Assembly: GCF_021650935.1 (NCBI RefSeq)
Contig: NZ_CP091244.1
Location: forward strand, 1,860,001-1,924,000
Source: Thiothrix winogradskyi
Lineage (GTDB): Bacteria; Pseudomonadota; Gammaproteobacteria; Thiotrichales; Thiotrichaceae
Direction of reading: 5' to 3'
DNA length: 64,000 nucleotides
In this document: piece by piece, positions 13,784 through 22,420 of the stretch
How positions within the stretch are numbered: the stretch's first letter is position 1
Layout: every line of letters starts with the position of its first letter
Position numbers and translations under genes: made by a program
The notes under the pieces: generated by a model
Told to the model about the DNA's origin: nothing
The model's database searches: none
The model's input: the letters and a program-made list of their open reading frames with translations, nothing else

Positions 13784-14196
13784 CCGTTATTTTCAAGGGT
13801 CGCAATCAGCCAATGTCGGTGGTGAGTAGCCATTACAAGCCGTTTTTCATGGCTAAGGTTATGGCGGAGCAGGATGCGCTTCCTCGGAATAAGGAAGAGA
13901 TTAAGCATCAGCGTGATCGTCGTATGCAGGCATTAGCAGCGGATAGTGTGGATAGTTATATTAATGACCTGTTGTCATTGCCCGTGATTGATAAGGAGGC
14001 GGTAATTGGCGCTTCAATTCGTCTAGGGTGGCGTATCCGCAAATTCAATCAAAATACCAAGCATGACGTGGTTGTTCGGTGCCAAGAGTATGTCGATCGA
14101 CTGGCGGATCTGGAGACCCGCAACCCAGCTATCAGTAGAGCTGAGCTTAAGGTAACGGCTCGGAAGTGGCTAGGAGAGTGTTATGATATTCGCTGA
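13780..14196 (+). CDS. Early phage protein of unknown function
   Basis: A 138-residue mostly helical basic protein (MTVIFKGRNQPMSVVSSHYK, later KEEIKHQRDRRMQALAADSVDSYINDLLSLPV and KVTARKWLGECYDIR). Its ATG overlaps the upstream stop and its 3' end overlaps the RepA-like gene by 14 bases, so it is probably part of the replication transcript. No domain recognised. Confidence 0.65.
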   Translation: MTVIFKGRNQPMSVVSSHYKPFFMAKVMAEQDALPRNKEEIKHQRDRRMQALAADSVDSYINDLLSLPVIDKEAVIGASIRLGWRIRKFNQNTKHDVVVRCQEYVDRLADLETRNPAISRAELKVTARKWLGECYDIR

Positions 14197-15052
14197 GGCT
14201 CGCTCGCTAAAAAATGACGGCTTGGATGCGTTAATCAAGACGTGTGAGTTAAAGCCATTGGTCTTCAGGCCGATTGTTTCGAGTGGCTCGCGTTGCGGGC
14301 ATGACAAGGAATCCCCGCGTTTCCAGCTCATTGAAGACTATGCGCAAAAGCATGATACAGAGCGTGACATTTATGGTCACAAGTGGCGGCCCGCGATTCT
14401 GCATAGGATTATGGGTGATTTGAAGGAGTTTTATAGCAACCCTGAAAAGCATCCGTCGATGTGTTTTCATTTGGTGAGAAACGTGGTGAAGGCGCGTGGC
14501 GCTAATCTGCGTTTGATCAAGTCACAATTCCGCGAGGGGATGACGCGCTATCTGGCTGTTTGCCTGCGGTTTCTCGATCTCAATACCATGCTGATTGGTA
14601 CGTATGATCGGTTCTTTAAGTTTCATAACTTCACTATCGACTACTTGGCACAACAAGCGGGTATTAGCGTGACTCAAGCCGAGAGGGCGCACCAGTTCTG
14701 GAAGCAGAAGGGCGTGTTGGTTTCGGAGGGCAATGGCGATGATAAGGTTTGCGTGGATAATGGCGATGGTACGTTCTCTGGGCGTGCGTCTCCAAAGCGA
14801 ATCTCGGCGCATATCTTTAGCTACTTTGGTCTGAAGGATGCCTTGCGAGATCAGCGCCAGAAGGCTTCTGAGCGTCTTTCCAAGAAGAAGGAAGAGGCTG
14901 CCAATGAGTTGTCTTCCCAGGAAGAGGCTGCTAGGCGTATGCGCCATGAAAAGCTGATGCGTGATATTTCTGAGGTTGTAACAGGCAAGGCTATTGATGC
15001 CAGTAGCCTGCCTAAGAAGGGCGACTTTCGTTCATTGATCAATGATCTGTAG
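14183..15052 (+). CDS. RepA-like replication initiator
   Basis: A 289-residue protein. The central region (NVVKARGANLRLIKSQFREG, then TRYLAVCLRFLDLNTMLIGT, then FTIDYLAQQAGISVTQAERAHQFWKQKGVL) reads as a winged-helix unit resembling IncFII-type RepA initiators, in which a short tri-helical DNA reader follows a 'L-x-x-x-T-M-x-I-G' strand. A long charged coiled coil ends the protein. A terminator and two DnaA boxes follow within 160-240 bp, consistent with an origin it would activate. The family call is by eye and moderate. Confidence 0.55.
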   Translation: MIFAEARSLKNDGLDALIKTCELKPLVFRPIVSSGSRCGHDKESPRFQLIEDYAQKHDTERDIYGHKWRPAILHRIMGDLKEFYSNPEKHPSMCFHLVRNVVKARGANLRLIKSQFREGMTRYLAVCLRFLDLNTMLIGTYDRFFKFHNFTIDYLAQQAGISVTQAERAHQFWKQKGVLVSEGNGDDKVCVDNGDGTFSGRASPKRISAHIFSYFGLKDALRDQRQKASERLSKKKEEAANELSSQEEAARRMRHEKLMRDISEVVTGKAIDASSLPKKGDFRSLINDL

Positions 15053-15149
15053 CCTAAGTTGGCTTATCACAGGATAGTTGCGCCCGAATTCCACGTAACT
15101 GCCAGTCAAGCAGGCGAACGAGCCATATTTTTATACATTCCTCCTCCTT

Positions 15150-15175
15150 ATACCCGCCGATGCGGGTATTTTTTT
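15150..15175 (+). terminator. Terminator of the early/replication operon
   Basis: ATACCCGC (15150-15157) and GCGGGTAT (15162-15169) form an 8-bp stem with a 4-base CGAT loop, followed by a run of T to 15175. It ends the rightward transcript that starts at cro. Confidence 0.85.
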
Positions 15176-15199
15176 GCCTATAGAGATGACCGCCGGTTG

Positions 15200-15291
15200 T
15201 TATCCACAGTGACATTAAATTATCTGCGGGGCTTGATCAGGCGTTGTGAGGGTGATGCATTGGGTCGGGTATGTCGGTGTAGTTACCCACA
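15200..15291. other. Candidate phage replication origin
   Basis: A perfect DnaA box TTATCCACA (15200-15208) and a one-mismatch box TTACCCACA (15283-15291) lie in a gene-free stretch directly after a RepA-like initiator. A CTTTTC/GAAAAG inverted repeat follows in an AT-rich block near 15350. I see no iterons. From 15292 to 15650 there is no convincing gene. Confidence 0.45.
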
Positions 15292-15651
15292 GGTGTTTAA
15301 TGGTTTTCTGCTGGTATAAGGTAGGTTTTCCTGTTGCATCTTAATCACTCTTTCTTTTCATTAAGAAAAGAGCGTTACACGCTAGTTTGTATAAGACGGC
15401 TATCGCCGAGGCGAAGCAGTGCTTCGCGGAAGAATGGGGTTTTGCAGGCGCGGAGTGAGGGGATTGGGCTTGGAAGGGTTTGAAGCTCGCGACTGGACTT
15501 GGGTGGTTGGTGAGTGTGAAGAGAAGAGGGAGGAAGATCGGGAGGGGAATAGAGGTTTGTCGATGGGTGATAAATTTTGTTGTTGCAGGATGTCACAGAA
15601 ATCAGTACAGTTTAGGCATTGTCGCCAGAGGTGGCAGTTAGCAAGATTCTT

Positions 15652-15686
15652 AAGCCCGGTTGGTTTGTTCCAGTCCGGGCTTTTTT
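15652..15686 (+). terminator. Terminator upstream of the terminase genes
   Basis: AAGCCCGG (15652-15659) and CCGGGCTT (15675-15682) enclose a 15-base loop, followed by T to 15686. It separates the early block from the packaging genes, so late transcription either starts just after it or passes it by antitermination. Confidence 0.75.
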
Positions 15687-15754
15687 GTGGGCGTTTGATT
15701 AATATTCAAATAAATTCAAACGTTTAGTGGCGTGGTTTCGGCGGGGGTTTGGTT

Positions 15755-16039
15755 ATGCCGCGTGGTGGGGCGCGTAGTGGCGCTGGTCGTCCTAAAGGGA
15801 CTGTGGATGAGAAAAAGAAGCAGGTTAGGGATATTGCCGCCACTCATAGCACGTCAATGATTAACATCCTTGTGAAGCTTGCGCAAAACCCGAAGAAACC
15901 GGACAACATTCGGATATTGGCTATCCGTGAGGTGCTTGATAGGGGCTTGGGTAAGCCTCGGCAGGAAATTGATGCGACGGTGAGCAAGGGTCATGAGGAA
16001 TGGCTTGAGCTGATGGAAAACCTTGGAGCGAGTGAATAG
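15755..16039 (+). CDS. Terminase small subunit-like protein
   Basis: A 94-residue basic protein beginning MPRGGARSGAGRPKGTVDEK, the N-terminal pattern seen in many small packaging proteins, then helices (INILVKLAQNPKKPDNIRILAIREVLDRGLGKP) that would bind the packaging site. It immediately precedes and overlaps the large subunit gene. It is short for a complete TerS, which usually exceeds 140 residues. ATG 15755 has a GGGGG ribosome site. Confidence 0.7.
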   Translation: MPRGGARSGAGRPKGTVDEKKKQVRDIAATHSTSMINILVKLAQNPKKPDNIRILAIREVLDRGLGKPRQEIDATVSKGHEEWLELMENLGASE

Positions 16040-17567
16040 CGTGTTTGAGAGTGAGATGGGGTTGCGAAAGAGATTGTCGAGTGACTTTTTCTTGTTTGCG
16101 TCCCATTGCCTGAAGATTCGCACCAAGAGCGGGGCGATTAAGCCGTTGGTGATGAATCAGGCGCAGCGGTATTTGCATGATCGGTTGGAAGAGCAGTTGC
16201 GACGTACTAATAAGGTGCGGGCGTTGGTGCTGAAAGGTCGGCAGCAGGGGGTTTCTACTTACACTGAGGCGCGTTATTACTGGCGGGTGATTCACCGCAA
16301 GGGTGTGCGGGCGTTCATTTTGACCCATGAGCAGGAGGCGACGAACAATCTGTTCGATATGGTTTCCCGCTATCACGAGAATAATCTGGAAATGGTTAAG
16401 CCTTCTACTGAGGCGAGCAATGCTAGGGAGTTGATCTTTGGCAGGCTGGATTCTGGGTATAAGGTTGGCACGGCTGGGAATAAGGGCGTGGGGCGTTCGA
16501 GTACGATTCAGTTCTTTCATGGTTCCGAGGTGGCGTTCTGGCCCCATGCGGATGAACACGCAAAGGGGATTATGCAGGCGATACCGGATCAGGATGGGAC
16601 TGAGGTGGTATTGGAGTCGACTGCCAATGGGCTGGGGAATTACTTTTACCAGCAGTGTATGGCGGCGCAGGCGGGGGAGACGGATTACCAACTGGTGTTT
16701 ATCCCGTGGTTTTGGCAGCCGGAGTATTTCAGTGCGGTTGAGGTTGGGTTTAAGCGCTCTGAGGATGAAGAGGAATTGGTTAGGCTGCATGGGCTGAATG
16801 ATGGTCAGTTGGTGTGGCGACGTAAGAAGATTGCGGAATTGTCGGTGGGTGGGGCGGATGGTACGCATTCTTTCCGGCAAGAATACCCGTGTACGGTGAC
16901 TGAGGCGTTCCAGGTCTCGGATAGTAAGAGTTTGATTAAGGCGGTGCATGTGATGGCAGCGCGTGCCGGTGATTATCGGGATGTGTCTGCACCGTTGGTG
17001 ATGGGGGTTGACCCTGCACGTTTTGGGAAGGATTCGACGGCGTTTGTGTTGCGCCGTGGTCGGGAAATTGTGGCGACTGAGAAGTTTCAGCGTCTGGATA
17101 CGATGGAGGTCGTGGGCAGGATGTTGGATTGGGTCAGGTTGCATAAGCCGAATAAGGTGTTCGTTGATGTGGGCGGTTTGGGTGCTGGCGTGGTTGATCG
17201 GGCGCGGGAGCTGGGGTTTGATGATCTGGTGACGGGGATTCAGTTCGGGCAGCGGGCGGGCAATGCGGTGTCGTACTCGAATAAGCGTGCGGAGATGTGG
17301 GGTCTGCTGAATGAGTGGTTGCAGGATGCGCCGGTGAATATTCCCGATAGTGATGAGTTGCATGGTGATTTGACTGCGCCTGAGTATGGCTATGACAGCA
17401 ATGGACGTTTGAAGCTGGAGGATAAGGATGCGTTGCAGCAGCGCTTGGGGCGTTCGCCTGATTTGGGGGATGCACTGGCGTTGACGTTTGCGTTTCCAGT
17501 GGCACGGGATGAGGTTAGGCGCGGTGCGTCGGTTGGCTCTAGTGCTGTGAGGGCTGCATGGGCGTGA
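16023..17567 (+). CDS. Terminase large subunit
   Basis: The packaging motor, about 514 residues. A Walker A variant LKGRQQGVST lies near residue 70, an acidic/coupling segment VVLESTANG near 195-205, and the RNase H-like nuclease begins with GVDPARFGKDST near 328, with a second acidic patch in KVFVDVGGLGAG. This matches a P22/Sf6-like terminase. The first codon is uncertain: the frame starts with TTG at 16023, while GTG 16041 and ATG 16056 are also in frame and would remove the overlap with TerS. Confidence 0.9.
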   Translation: MERVNSVFESEMGLRKRLSSDFFLFASHCLKIRTKSGAIKPLVMNQAQRYLHDRLEEQLRRTNKVRALVLKGRQQGVSTYTEARYYWRVIHRKGVRAFILTHEQEATNNLFDMVSRYHENNLEMVKPSTEASNARELIFGRLDSGYKVGTAGNKGVGRSSTIQFFHGSEVAFWPHADEHAKGIMQAIPDQDGTEVVLESTANGLGNYFYQQCMAAQAGETDYQLVFIPWFWQPEYFSAVEVGFKRSEDEEELVRLHGLNDGQLVWRRKKIAELSVGGADGTHSFRQEYPCTVTEAFQVSDSKSLIKAVHVMAARAGDYRDVSAPLVMGVDPARFGKDSTAFVLRRGREIVATEKFQRLDTMEVVGRMLDWVRLHKPNKVFVDVGGLGAGVVDRARELGFDDLVTGIQFGQRAGNAVSYSNKRAEMWGLLNEWLQDAPVNIPDSDELHGDLTAPEYGYDSNGRLKLEDKDALQQRLGRSPDLGDALALTFAFPVARDEVRRGASVGSSAVRAAWA

Positions 17568-19558
17568 TGGATGCGCGTAAGGCTGATAGCGCTTCAGTGG
17601 ATCAAGTTGATGATGCACTGTTGGAGTCTGGGCAGTCGGTTAAGGTGTTGTCGGATCTGGCGGCGCATGTGCGCAAGTGTTATCGCGAGGCGAAAGAGGC
17701 TAAGCGGTTGGTGGAAGAGCAGATGCTGGATAACTTGCGCCAGCGTCGTGGGGAATATCCACCGGATAAGCTGGCGGCGATTCAGAAGCAAGGATTGTCT
17801 GAGCTGTTTTTGAAGCTGACGGATAGTAAGTGCCGTGGGGCTGAAAGCTGGATTCGGGATGTGTTGTTGCCCGCCGGGGATAAGCCGTGGACGATGGATG
17901 CTACGCCGTTGCCGGATTTGCCTAAGGAATTGCAGGTGATGGTGGCGATGGAGGCGTTTCAGCAGGGCATGGGGCAAGAGGATGCTGACGAGCTGCGTGA
18001 GGCGGTGATTACCAAGTTGCATGAGGATGCGGATGAACGTGCTTCCAATATGGAGCGCTTGTGTGAAGACCAGCAGGTTGAGGGCGGGTTTCGGAATGCG
18101 TTGAGTGCGATTATTTCGGATGTGGTGACGCTGAAAGCTGGAATCATGAAAGCACCGGTGTTGCGTAATGAGAAGCACCTGAAGTGGGGTCGGGATTTTA
18201 AGCCGGTGATGGATGAGCGGGTGACGATGTGCTTTGAGCGGATTTCACCGTTTGATCTTTACCCTGCACCGGGGGCTACGGACTGCCAGCGAGCGGCGTT
18301 TGTGATTGAGCATCACCATTTGCAGCCGGGGGATTTGGAGTTGTTGCTGGGCGTGGCGGGGTTTGATGACGCGGCACTGAAGGCGGTGATGGAAGAGTTC
18401 GATGGGAATGGGGCTGGCTGTAAGTGGTTGGATGTGTCGGATGATGTGTCGGATTTGCAGAAGTCGGAATTTGAGAGTGGCACGACACTGGCTAACCCGT
18501 CGAGTGAGATTGATGCGTTGCAGTTCTTTGGGCAGGTGAAAGGGCAGTGGCTGAAGGATTGGGGTTGGTCGGGTGAGGTTGCACCAGACCGCTGGCATGA
18601 GGCGGAAGTGTGGCTGATCGGGGAACACGTGATCAAGGCGAAGGTGAATGAGCATCCGTTGGGGTTGCGACCTTATTATCATACTGGGGCGGTGAAGATT
18701 AATGATCAGTTTTGGCATCAGTCGATTCCTGAGTTGATGACGGATTGTCAGGATATTAGCAATGCGTCGGCACGTAACCTTGTGAATAACATGGGGATGG
18801 CGTCGGGACCGCAAGTGGCGATTGATGATGGGCGCGTCAGGAAAGAAGATCAGAACGATCTGATGTACCCGTGGAAGATTTGGCACTTTAAGCCGAATGA
18901 GCATGGTAGCAACTCGAACCCTATTCAGTTTTTTCAGCCTCAGTCGAACTCGAATGAGTTGATTGGGGTGTTGCAGCATTTTAAGAATTTGGCGGATGAG
19001 TTGACGGGTGTGCCTGCTTATACCCAAGGCGTGGGGAATGCTAGTGGGGCGGGGCGTACTGCGTCGGGTTTGTCGATGTTGATGGGTGCGGCGGCTAAGG
19101 GTATTCGGTCGATGATTTATAACATTGACATCGACATTATTGAGCCGGTTTTGTATGCGCAGTTTGTGTGGAATATGTTGTATCACGATGATGATTCCGT
19201 GAAGGGTGATATTACGATTAAGCCGCGTGGTGCTGCTGCACTGGTGGTGAAGGAGCAGTTGCAGGTTAGGCGTGGTGAGTTCTTGGCTTCAACGGCTAAC
19301 CCGGTTGATCTGGAGATTATCGGGGTTGAGGGCAGGGCGGAGTTGTTGCGCGAGATGGTGAAGGGCATGGATATGCCGCAAGACCGGATTGTGCCTAGCC
19401 GTCAGGAGATGCAGCAGCGGATGGCGGCGAAGAATCAGCCGCCACCACAGCAAGTTCCCCAGCAAGCACCGATGATGCCACCACAGGGCGGGCAGGGCGT
19501 GCCTGAGTTAATGCCGGATGGTTCGCCGATGGGCGGTCAAGATGCGAGGTTGTTCTGA
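17558..19558 (+). CDS. Portal (head-tail connector) protein
   Basis: A 666-residue portal of the large podovirus type. Its position directly after TerL (10-base overlap), its size, and its central mixed domain followed by a Gln/Pro-rich C-terminal barrel tail fit. The segment MGVMDARKADSASVDQVDDA to SGRTASGLSMLMGAAAKG contains the G-x-x-x-(A/S)-G-x-S-M-L-M-x-A-A helix that lines the channel in related portals. Twelve copies would form the DNA gate. Confidence 0.85.
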   Translation: MGVMDARKADSASVDQVDDALLESGQSVKVLSDLAAHVRKCYREAKEAKRLVEEQMLDNLRQRRGEYPPDKLAAIQKQGLSELFLKLTDSKCRGAESWIRDVLLPAGDKPWTMDATPLPDLPKELQVMVAMEAFQQGMGQEDADELREAVITKLHEDADERASNMERLCEDQQVEGGFRNALSAIISDVVTLKAGIMKAPVLRNEKHLKWGRDFKPVMDERVTMCFERISPFDLYPAPGATDCQRAAFVIEHHHLQPGDLELLLGVAGFDDAALKAVMEEFDGNGAGCKWLDVSDDVSDLQKSEFESGTTLANPSSEIDALQFFGQVKGQWLKDWGWSGEVAPDRWHEAEVWLIGEHVIKAKVNEHPLGLRPYYHTGAVKINDQFWHQSIPELMTDCQDISNASARNLVNNMGMASGPQVAIDDGRVRKEDQNDLMYPWKIWHFKPNEHGSNSNPIQFFQPQSNSNELIGVLQHFKNLADELTGVPAYTQGVGNASGAGRTASGLSMLMGAAAKGIRSMIYNIDIDIIEPVLYAQFVWNMLYHDDDSVKGDITIKPRGAAALVVKEQLQVRRGEFLASTANPVDLEIIGVEGRAELLREMVKGMDMPQDRIVPSRQEMQQRMAAKNQPPPQQVPQQAPMMPPQGGQGVPELMPDGSPMGGQDARLF

Positions 19559-19559
19559 T

Positions 19560-20768
19560 ATGAAGTTTGGTCGTGGGTGTGTGGGTTCTTCGCCTGCACG
19601 TAAGGTTTTGTCACCCGGTATGCCGTTGAACTTGTTGTTTGATGAGAGTACGCGGGTGTTGACGTTATCGCTGGATGGCTTGCCAGCATTGAAGGCTGAG
19701 ATTCCTGACCTTGGTGGCGGCGGCGCTGGCAAGGATGGGAAGGATGGTATCAATGGGAAAGATGGCAAGGACGGCGTTAACGGTACGAATGGGACTAATG
19801 GTGTCAATGGCACTAACGGTACGAACGGGGTTGATGGTAAGGACGGTCAGGGCGTGCCAACGGGTGGCGCTATCGGTCAAGTGCTGGTTAAGACTGGTGC
19901 GGCTGACTTTGCCACTGGCTGGCAGGATGCGCCGTCTGGGTCTGGGGACTTTGACCCTAACGACAATGCCGACCTTAACAACCTCTTTGCAAGGATTGCA
20001 GCGCATCCAAACGCGGTTGTTGTAAGCGATCTGGCGGGGAATCCCATCGGTTACTTGATTCCAGCAACAGGCGCACCGACAACACCAACATTTACAGCAT
20101 TGCCAGCAATCGCTGCGCCTAGTGCAATGCTTGCATCTGCTACAGCGGCGCTTACTGCAGCTGGCGGCGCAACTTCTGACGGCAACCCCGTCACTTATTT
20201 ATGGACATACCCACAGGTAAACGGCTCTATGACAACTAGCACAAACAATCCACTCAACTGGACTGCCCCATCTACTCCCGGCACTTACACGGTATCGTTG
20301 CAAGCGGTTGCGTCGGATGGTGTAACCAAGTCGACTGTTGTAACGCACGATATTGTGGTGAGTGCGGCAGTGATTACGTTCACGTCGCCGCCTACAATCT
20401 CAGGCGCTGACAACATTGTTGCAGGCACTACAGGTAACTACTCTGGAGCTGGCGCGGCTGCTTCTGACGGCAACCCAGTTACATACGAGTGGATATTGCC
20501 AGATGGCTCAACCAGCACAACCAACCCGCTGGCTTATACCGCCCCGACTACCCCGGGCGATTACACTCTCACTGTTCGCGCTGTTGCGTCTGATGGTACT
20601 AAGTCTGCCCCTGTTACCAAGACAATTACTGTTGATGCAGTCACATTTACTGCGCAACCCACTATTAATGGTGACACAACCGCCACAGTAAATGGCACTG
20701 TTGTCTTGACCGCATCAGGCGGCGTGGCTTCCGATGGCAACCCGGTCACTTACGAGTGGACACACTAA
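19560..20768 (+). CDS. Tail fibre-like protein with collagen-like and Ig-like repeats
   Basis: A 402-residue surface protein. Residues 1-48 form a small anchor; about 14 Gly-X-Y triplets follow (GKDGKDGINGKDGKDGVNG type), then a short linker and Ig/PKD-like beta-sandwich repeats each ending DGNPVTYxW...PGxYTVSLQAVASDG. Such fibres mediate adsorption. The frame stops at TAA 20766 in the middle of a repeat, and the rest of that repeat continues in the +1 frame at the next gene, so the gene pair looks like one frameshifted protein or two proteins with a split repeat. ATG 19560 follows the portal stop. Confidence 0.75.
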   Translation: MKFGRGCVGSSPARKVLSPGMPLNLLFDESTRVLTLSLDGLPALKAEIPDLGGGGAGKDGKDGINGKDGKDGVNGTNGTNGVNGTNGTNGVDGKDGQGVPTGGAIGQVLVKTGAADFATGWQDAPSGSGDFDPNDNADLNNLFARIAAHPNAVVVSDLAGNPIGYLIPATGAPTTPTFTALPAIAAPSAMLASATAALTAAGGATSDGNPVTYLWTYPQVNGSMTTSTNNPLNWTAPSTPGTYTVSLQAVASDGVTKSTVVTHDIVVSAAVITFTSPPTISGADNIVAGTTGNYSGAGAAASDGNPVTYEWILPDGSTSTTNPLAYTAPTTPGDYTLTVRAVASDGTKSAPVTKTITVDAVTFTAQPTINGDTTATVNGTVVLTASGGVASDGNPVTYEWTH

Positions 20769-20778
20769 GGGGGTAGGG

Positions 20779-21087
20779 ATGGCTACTAGCACACTTAACC
20801 CTTTGTCTTGGGTGGCTCCTGCCACTCCCGGCACTTACACGGTATCGCTGCAAGCCGTGGCTTCAGACGGGGTGACTAAATCAAATGTCGTTACTCACGA
20901 TATTGTGGTGAGTGCGGCGATGTATTTCAGTGACGGCTTTGGGGTTGACACTCAGGCGTTGCCAGTCGGTACGGGTGACATAACAGTGGATGATGGCTTT
21001 GGGGTTTCGTCTTTCGATGCTTTAAATCCGGGTGTTGGTACAACTGAATTTGATGATGGCTTCGGCGTTCCGCTGTTTTCTATCTAG
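20779..21087 (+). CDS. C-terminal continuation of the Ig-repeat fibre
   Basis: A 102-residue frame whose first 55 residues (TSTLNPLSWVAPATPGTYTV, then SLQAVASDGVTKSNVVTHDI) repeat, almost word for word, the first Ig-like unit of the preceding gene. ATG 20779 has a GGGGG site seven bases upstream, so independent initiation is possible. The tail contains three DDGFGV-type motifs. Either a +1 shift at the preceding CAC-TAA joins both, or this is a separately translated half. I cannot exclude a sequencing error. Confidence 0.6.
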   Translation: MATSTLNPLSWVAPATPGTYTVSLQAVASDGVTKSNVVTHDIVVSAAMYFSDGFGVDTQALPVGTGDITVDDGFGVSSFDALNPGVGTTEFDDGFGVPLFSI

Positions 21088-21099
21088 GGAGTTTTACAA

Positions 21100-21843
21100 A
21101 TGGTTTCATTGGTGCATGAAAATCGCTTACTGGGCGATATGGAAAAAGATACGGGGCTTGGTAAATACAAAATCAAGCTGTCTGGTGACGCTGGTAATTT
21201 ACTGAGTCGTGGTACTGACGGCGGGCTTCTGGCTGTTGGTGTGCATAGCGTGGTCTTATCGGACTATGCCGATTATTTGGCAATAGACCCAAAAGACCCT
21301 AATGCGTTGTATACATGGGCATCACCCAGCGCGGGGATGGCGGTTGGAAGTCTTGTCGTGTCAGGTGGTGTTGCTCCGCCTCCCCCGCCCCCTAGCTTAA
21401 CAAGCCTAAATCCCGACAACTTTACGGCATCAACAACTTACAGTGGAGGTCAGCCCGGACTGTTAGCTGATGGAGACCTCTTATCGGGTTGGGGGACTGA
21501 TAATGTTACATGGCCACAATGGGTGGCTGTCGACGCTGAGGCTATTGTGCAGGTATCGGCATATAAAATCTCTCGCGCTGATTACATGCCTGGGGGCTGG
21601 GGCGATCCTAAATGGTCGCCTAGACGGTGGGAGTTGCAGGGCAATGATGTAAGTGCTGCCCCAGGGTCTCCGTGGCAAACAGTTGATACCCGCCTGATTC
21701 CAGCACCGATTACGACAGCAAATAGCCCGCAGGTGTATACGTTAACCGCACCGGCATCCTTCCGCTATTGGAGATTGCTGATTTCGGAAGGGTTTGACCC
21801 GGCGACAACATGGGTCAACATCACTGAATTTGAATTGATTTAA
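21100..21843 (+). CDS. Tail protein with discoidin (F5/8 type C) domain
   Basis: A 247-residue protein. After a 95-residue N-terminal region and a proline stretch (PPPPPP) comes a jelly-roll of the F5/8 C type: LLADGDLLSGWGTDN, WPQWVAVDAEAIVQVSAYKI, WSPRRWELQGND, and the closing FRYWRLLISEGFDPATTWVNITEFEL. Discoidin folds bind glycans, so this is a likely receptor-binding accessory of the tail. Confidence 0.75.
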   Translation: MVSLVHENRLLGDMEKDTGLGKYKIKLSGDAGNLLSRGTDGGLLAVGVHSVVLSDYADYLAIDPKDPNALYTWASPSAGMAVGSLVVSGGVAPPPPPPSLTSLNPDNFTASTTYSGGQPGLLADGDLLSGWGTDNVTWPQWVAVDAEAIVQVSAYKISRADYMPGGWGDPKWSPRRWELQGNDVSAAPGSPWQTVDTRLIPAPITTANSPQVYTLTAPASFRYWRLLISEGFDPATTWVNITEFELI

Positions 21844-21861
21844 TTATTCGAGGATTTGTAT

Positions 21862-22404
21862 ATGGCTACTATTCGCACGGTTATCGCTCCTACCGACCTA
21901 CACACTGACCACTTTGAAACTGTCAGTAGCAAGGTTGTACTGAAAGGCACGCTGATTAACCCGTTTTTTAAAGATGTGACGCTGGATAACACGACCGACC
22001 CTGCGAATCCGGTCTATGTATTTACCGCCCATGACGGTACGACTAAGAGCGTTCCGGCGGGTGTGAATGACGTTCACGTCACAGATGCAGGCACGACTTT
22101 TGATGCGGCTACCTCGGTGCTGACGCTTGGTTTCACGAGCGGCGGCGCACCAGTCACCATCAATTTGCTGGAGCTTAGCAAAACCAGCACTCAAGACAGC
22201 ACGTCAATTGCATTCACGGGCGATGGTCAGGCGGCTAACAAGCTGTCAGCAACGGTCATTGTTAAAGCAGCGGGCGGTATCTTGTCTGGTGCGGATGGCT
22301 TGGAACTTGACCCTGCAAACGTCAATGACATTACGCACGATGTGGTGCTGACGGATTTAGCGGGTAATTTCCTGATCTCTGGCGGCTCTCTGCCAACTGC
22401 TTAA
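21862..22404 (+). CDS. Tail-fibre accessory protein, unknown family
   Basis: A 180-residue beta-rich protein (ATIRTVIAPTDLHTDHFETV, GTTKSVPAGVNDVHVTDAGT, LTDLAGNFLISGG). Its opening resembles that of the next gene (TTTKQVLAPGDLGSGHAIDL), so the two probably share an attachment module. ATG 21862 has an AGGA site seven bases upstream; the gene lies in the fibre block. Confidence 0.65.
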   Translation: MATIRTVIAPTDLHTDHFETVSSKVVLKGTLINPFFKDVTLDNTTDPANPVYVFTAHDGTTKSVPAGVNDVHVTDAGTTFDAATSVLTLGFTSGGAPVTINLLELSKTSTQDSTSIAFTGDGQAANKLSATVIVKAAGGILSGADGLELDPANVNDITHDVVLTDLAGNFLISGGSLPTA

Positions 22405-22420
22405 TGACTGAGGGTCTGGC

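Noticed and set aside
15059..15319. Plus-strand open frame of 86 codons after the RepA-like gene.
   Set aside because: It runs through a terminator and the DnaA boxes and has no ribosome site.
19700..19860. Tandem GGNAANGATGG-like DNA repeats, considered as a CRISPR or regulatory array.
   Set aside because: They encode Gly-X-Y collagen-like triplets in frame; no spacers or palindromic units.
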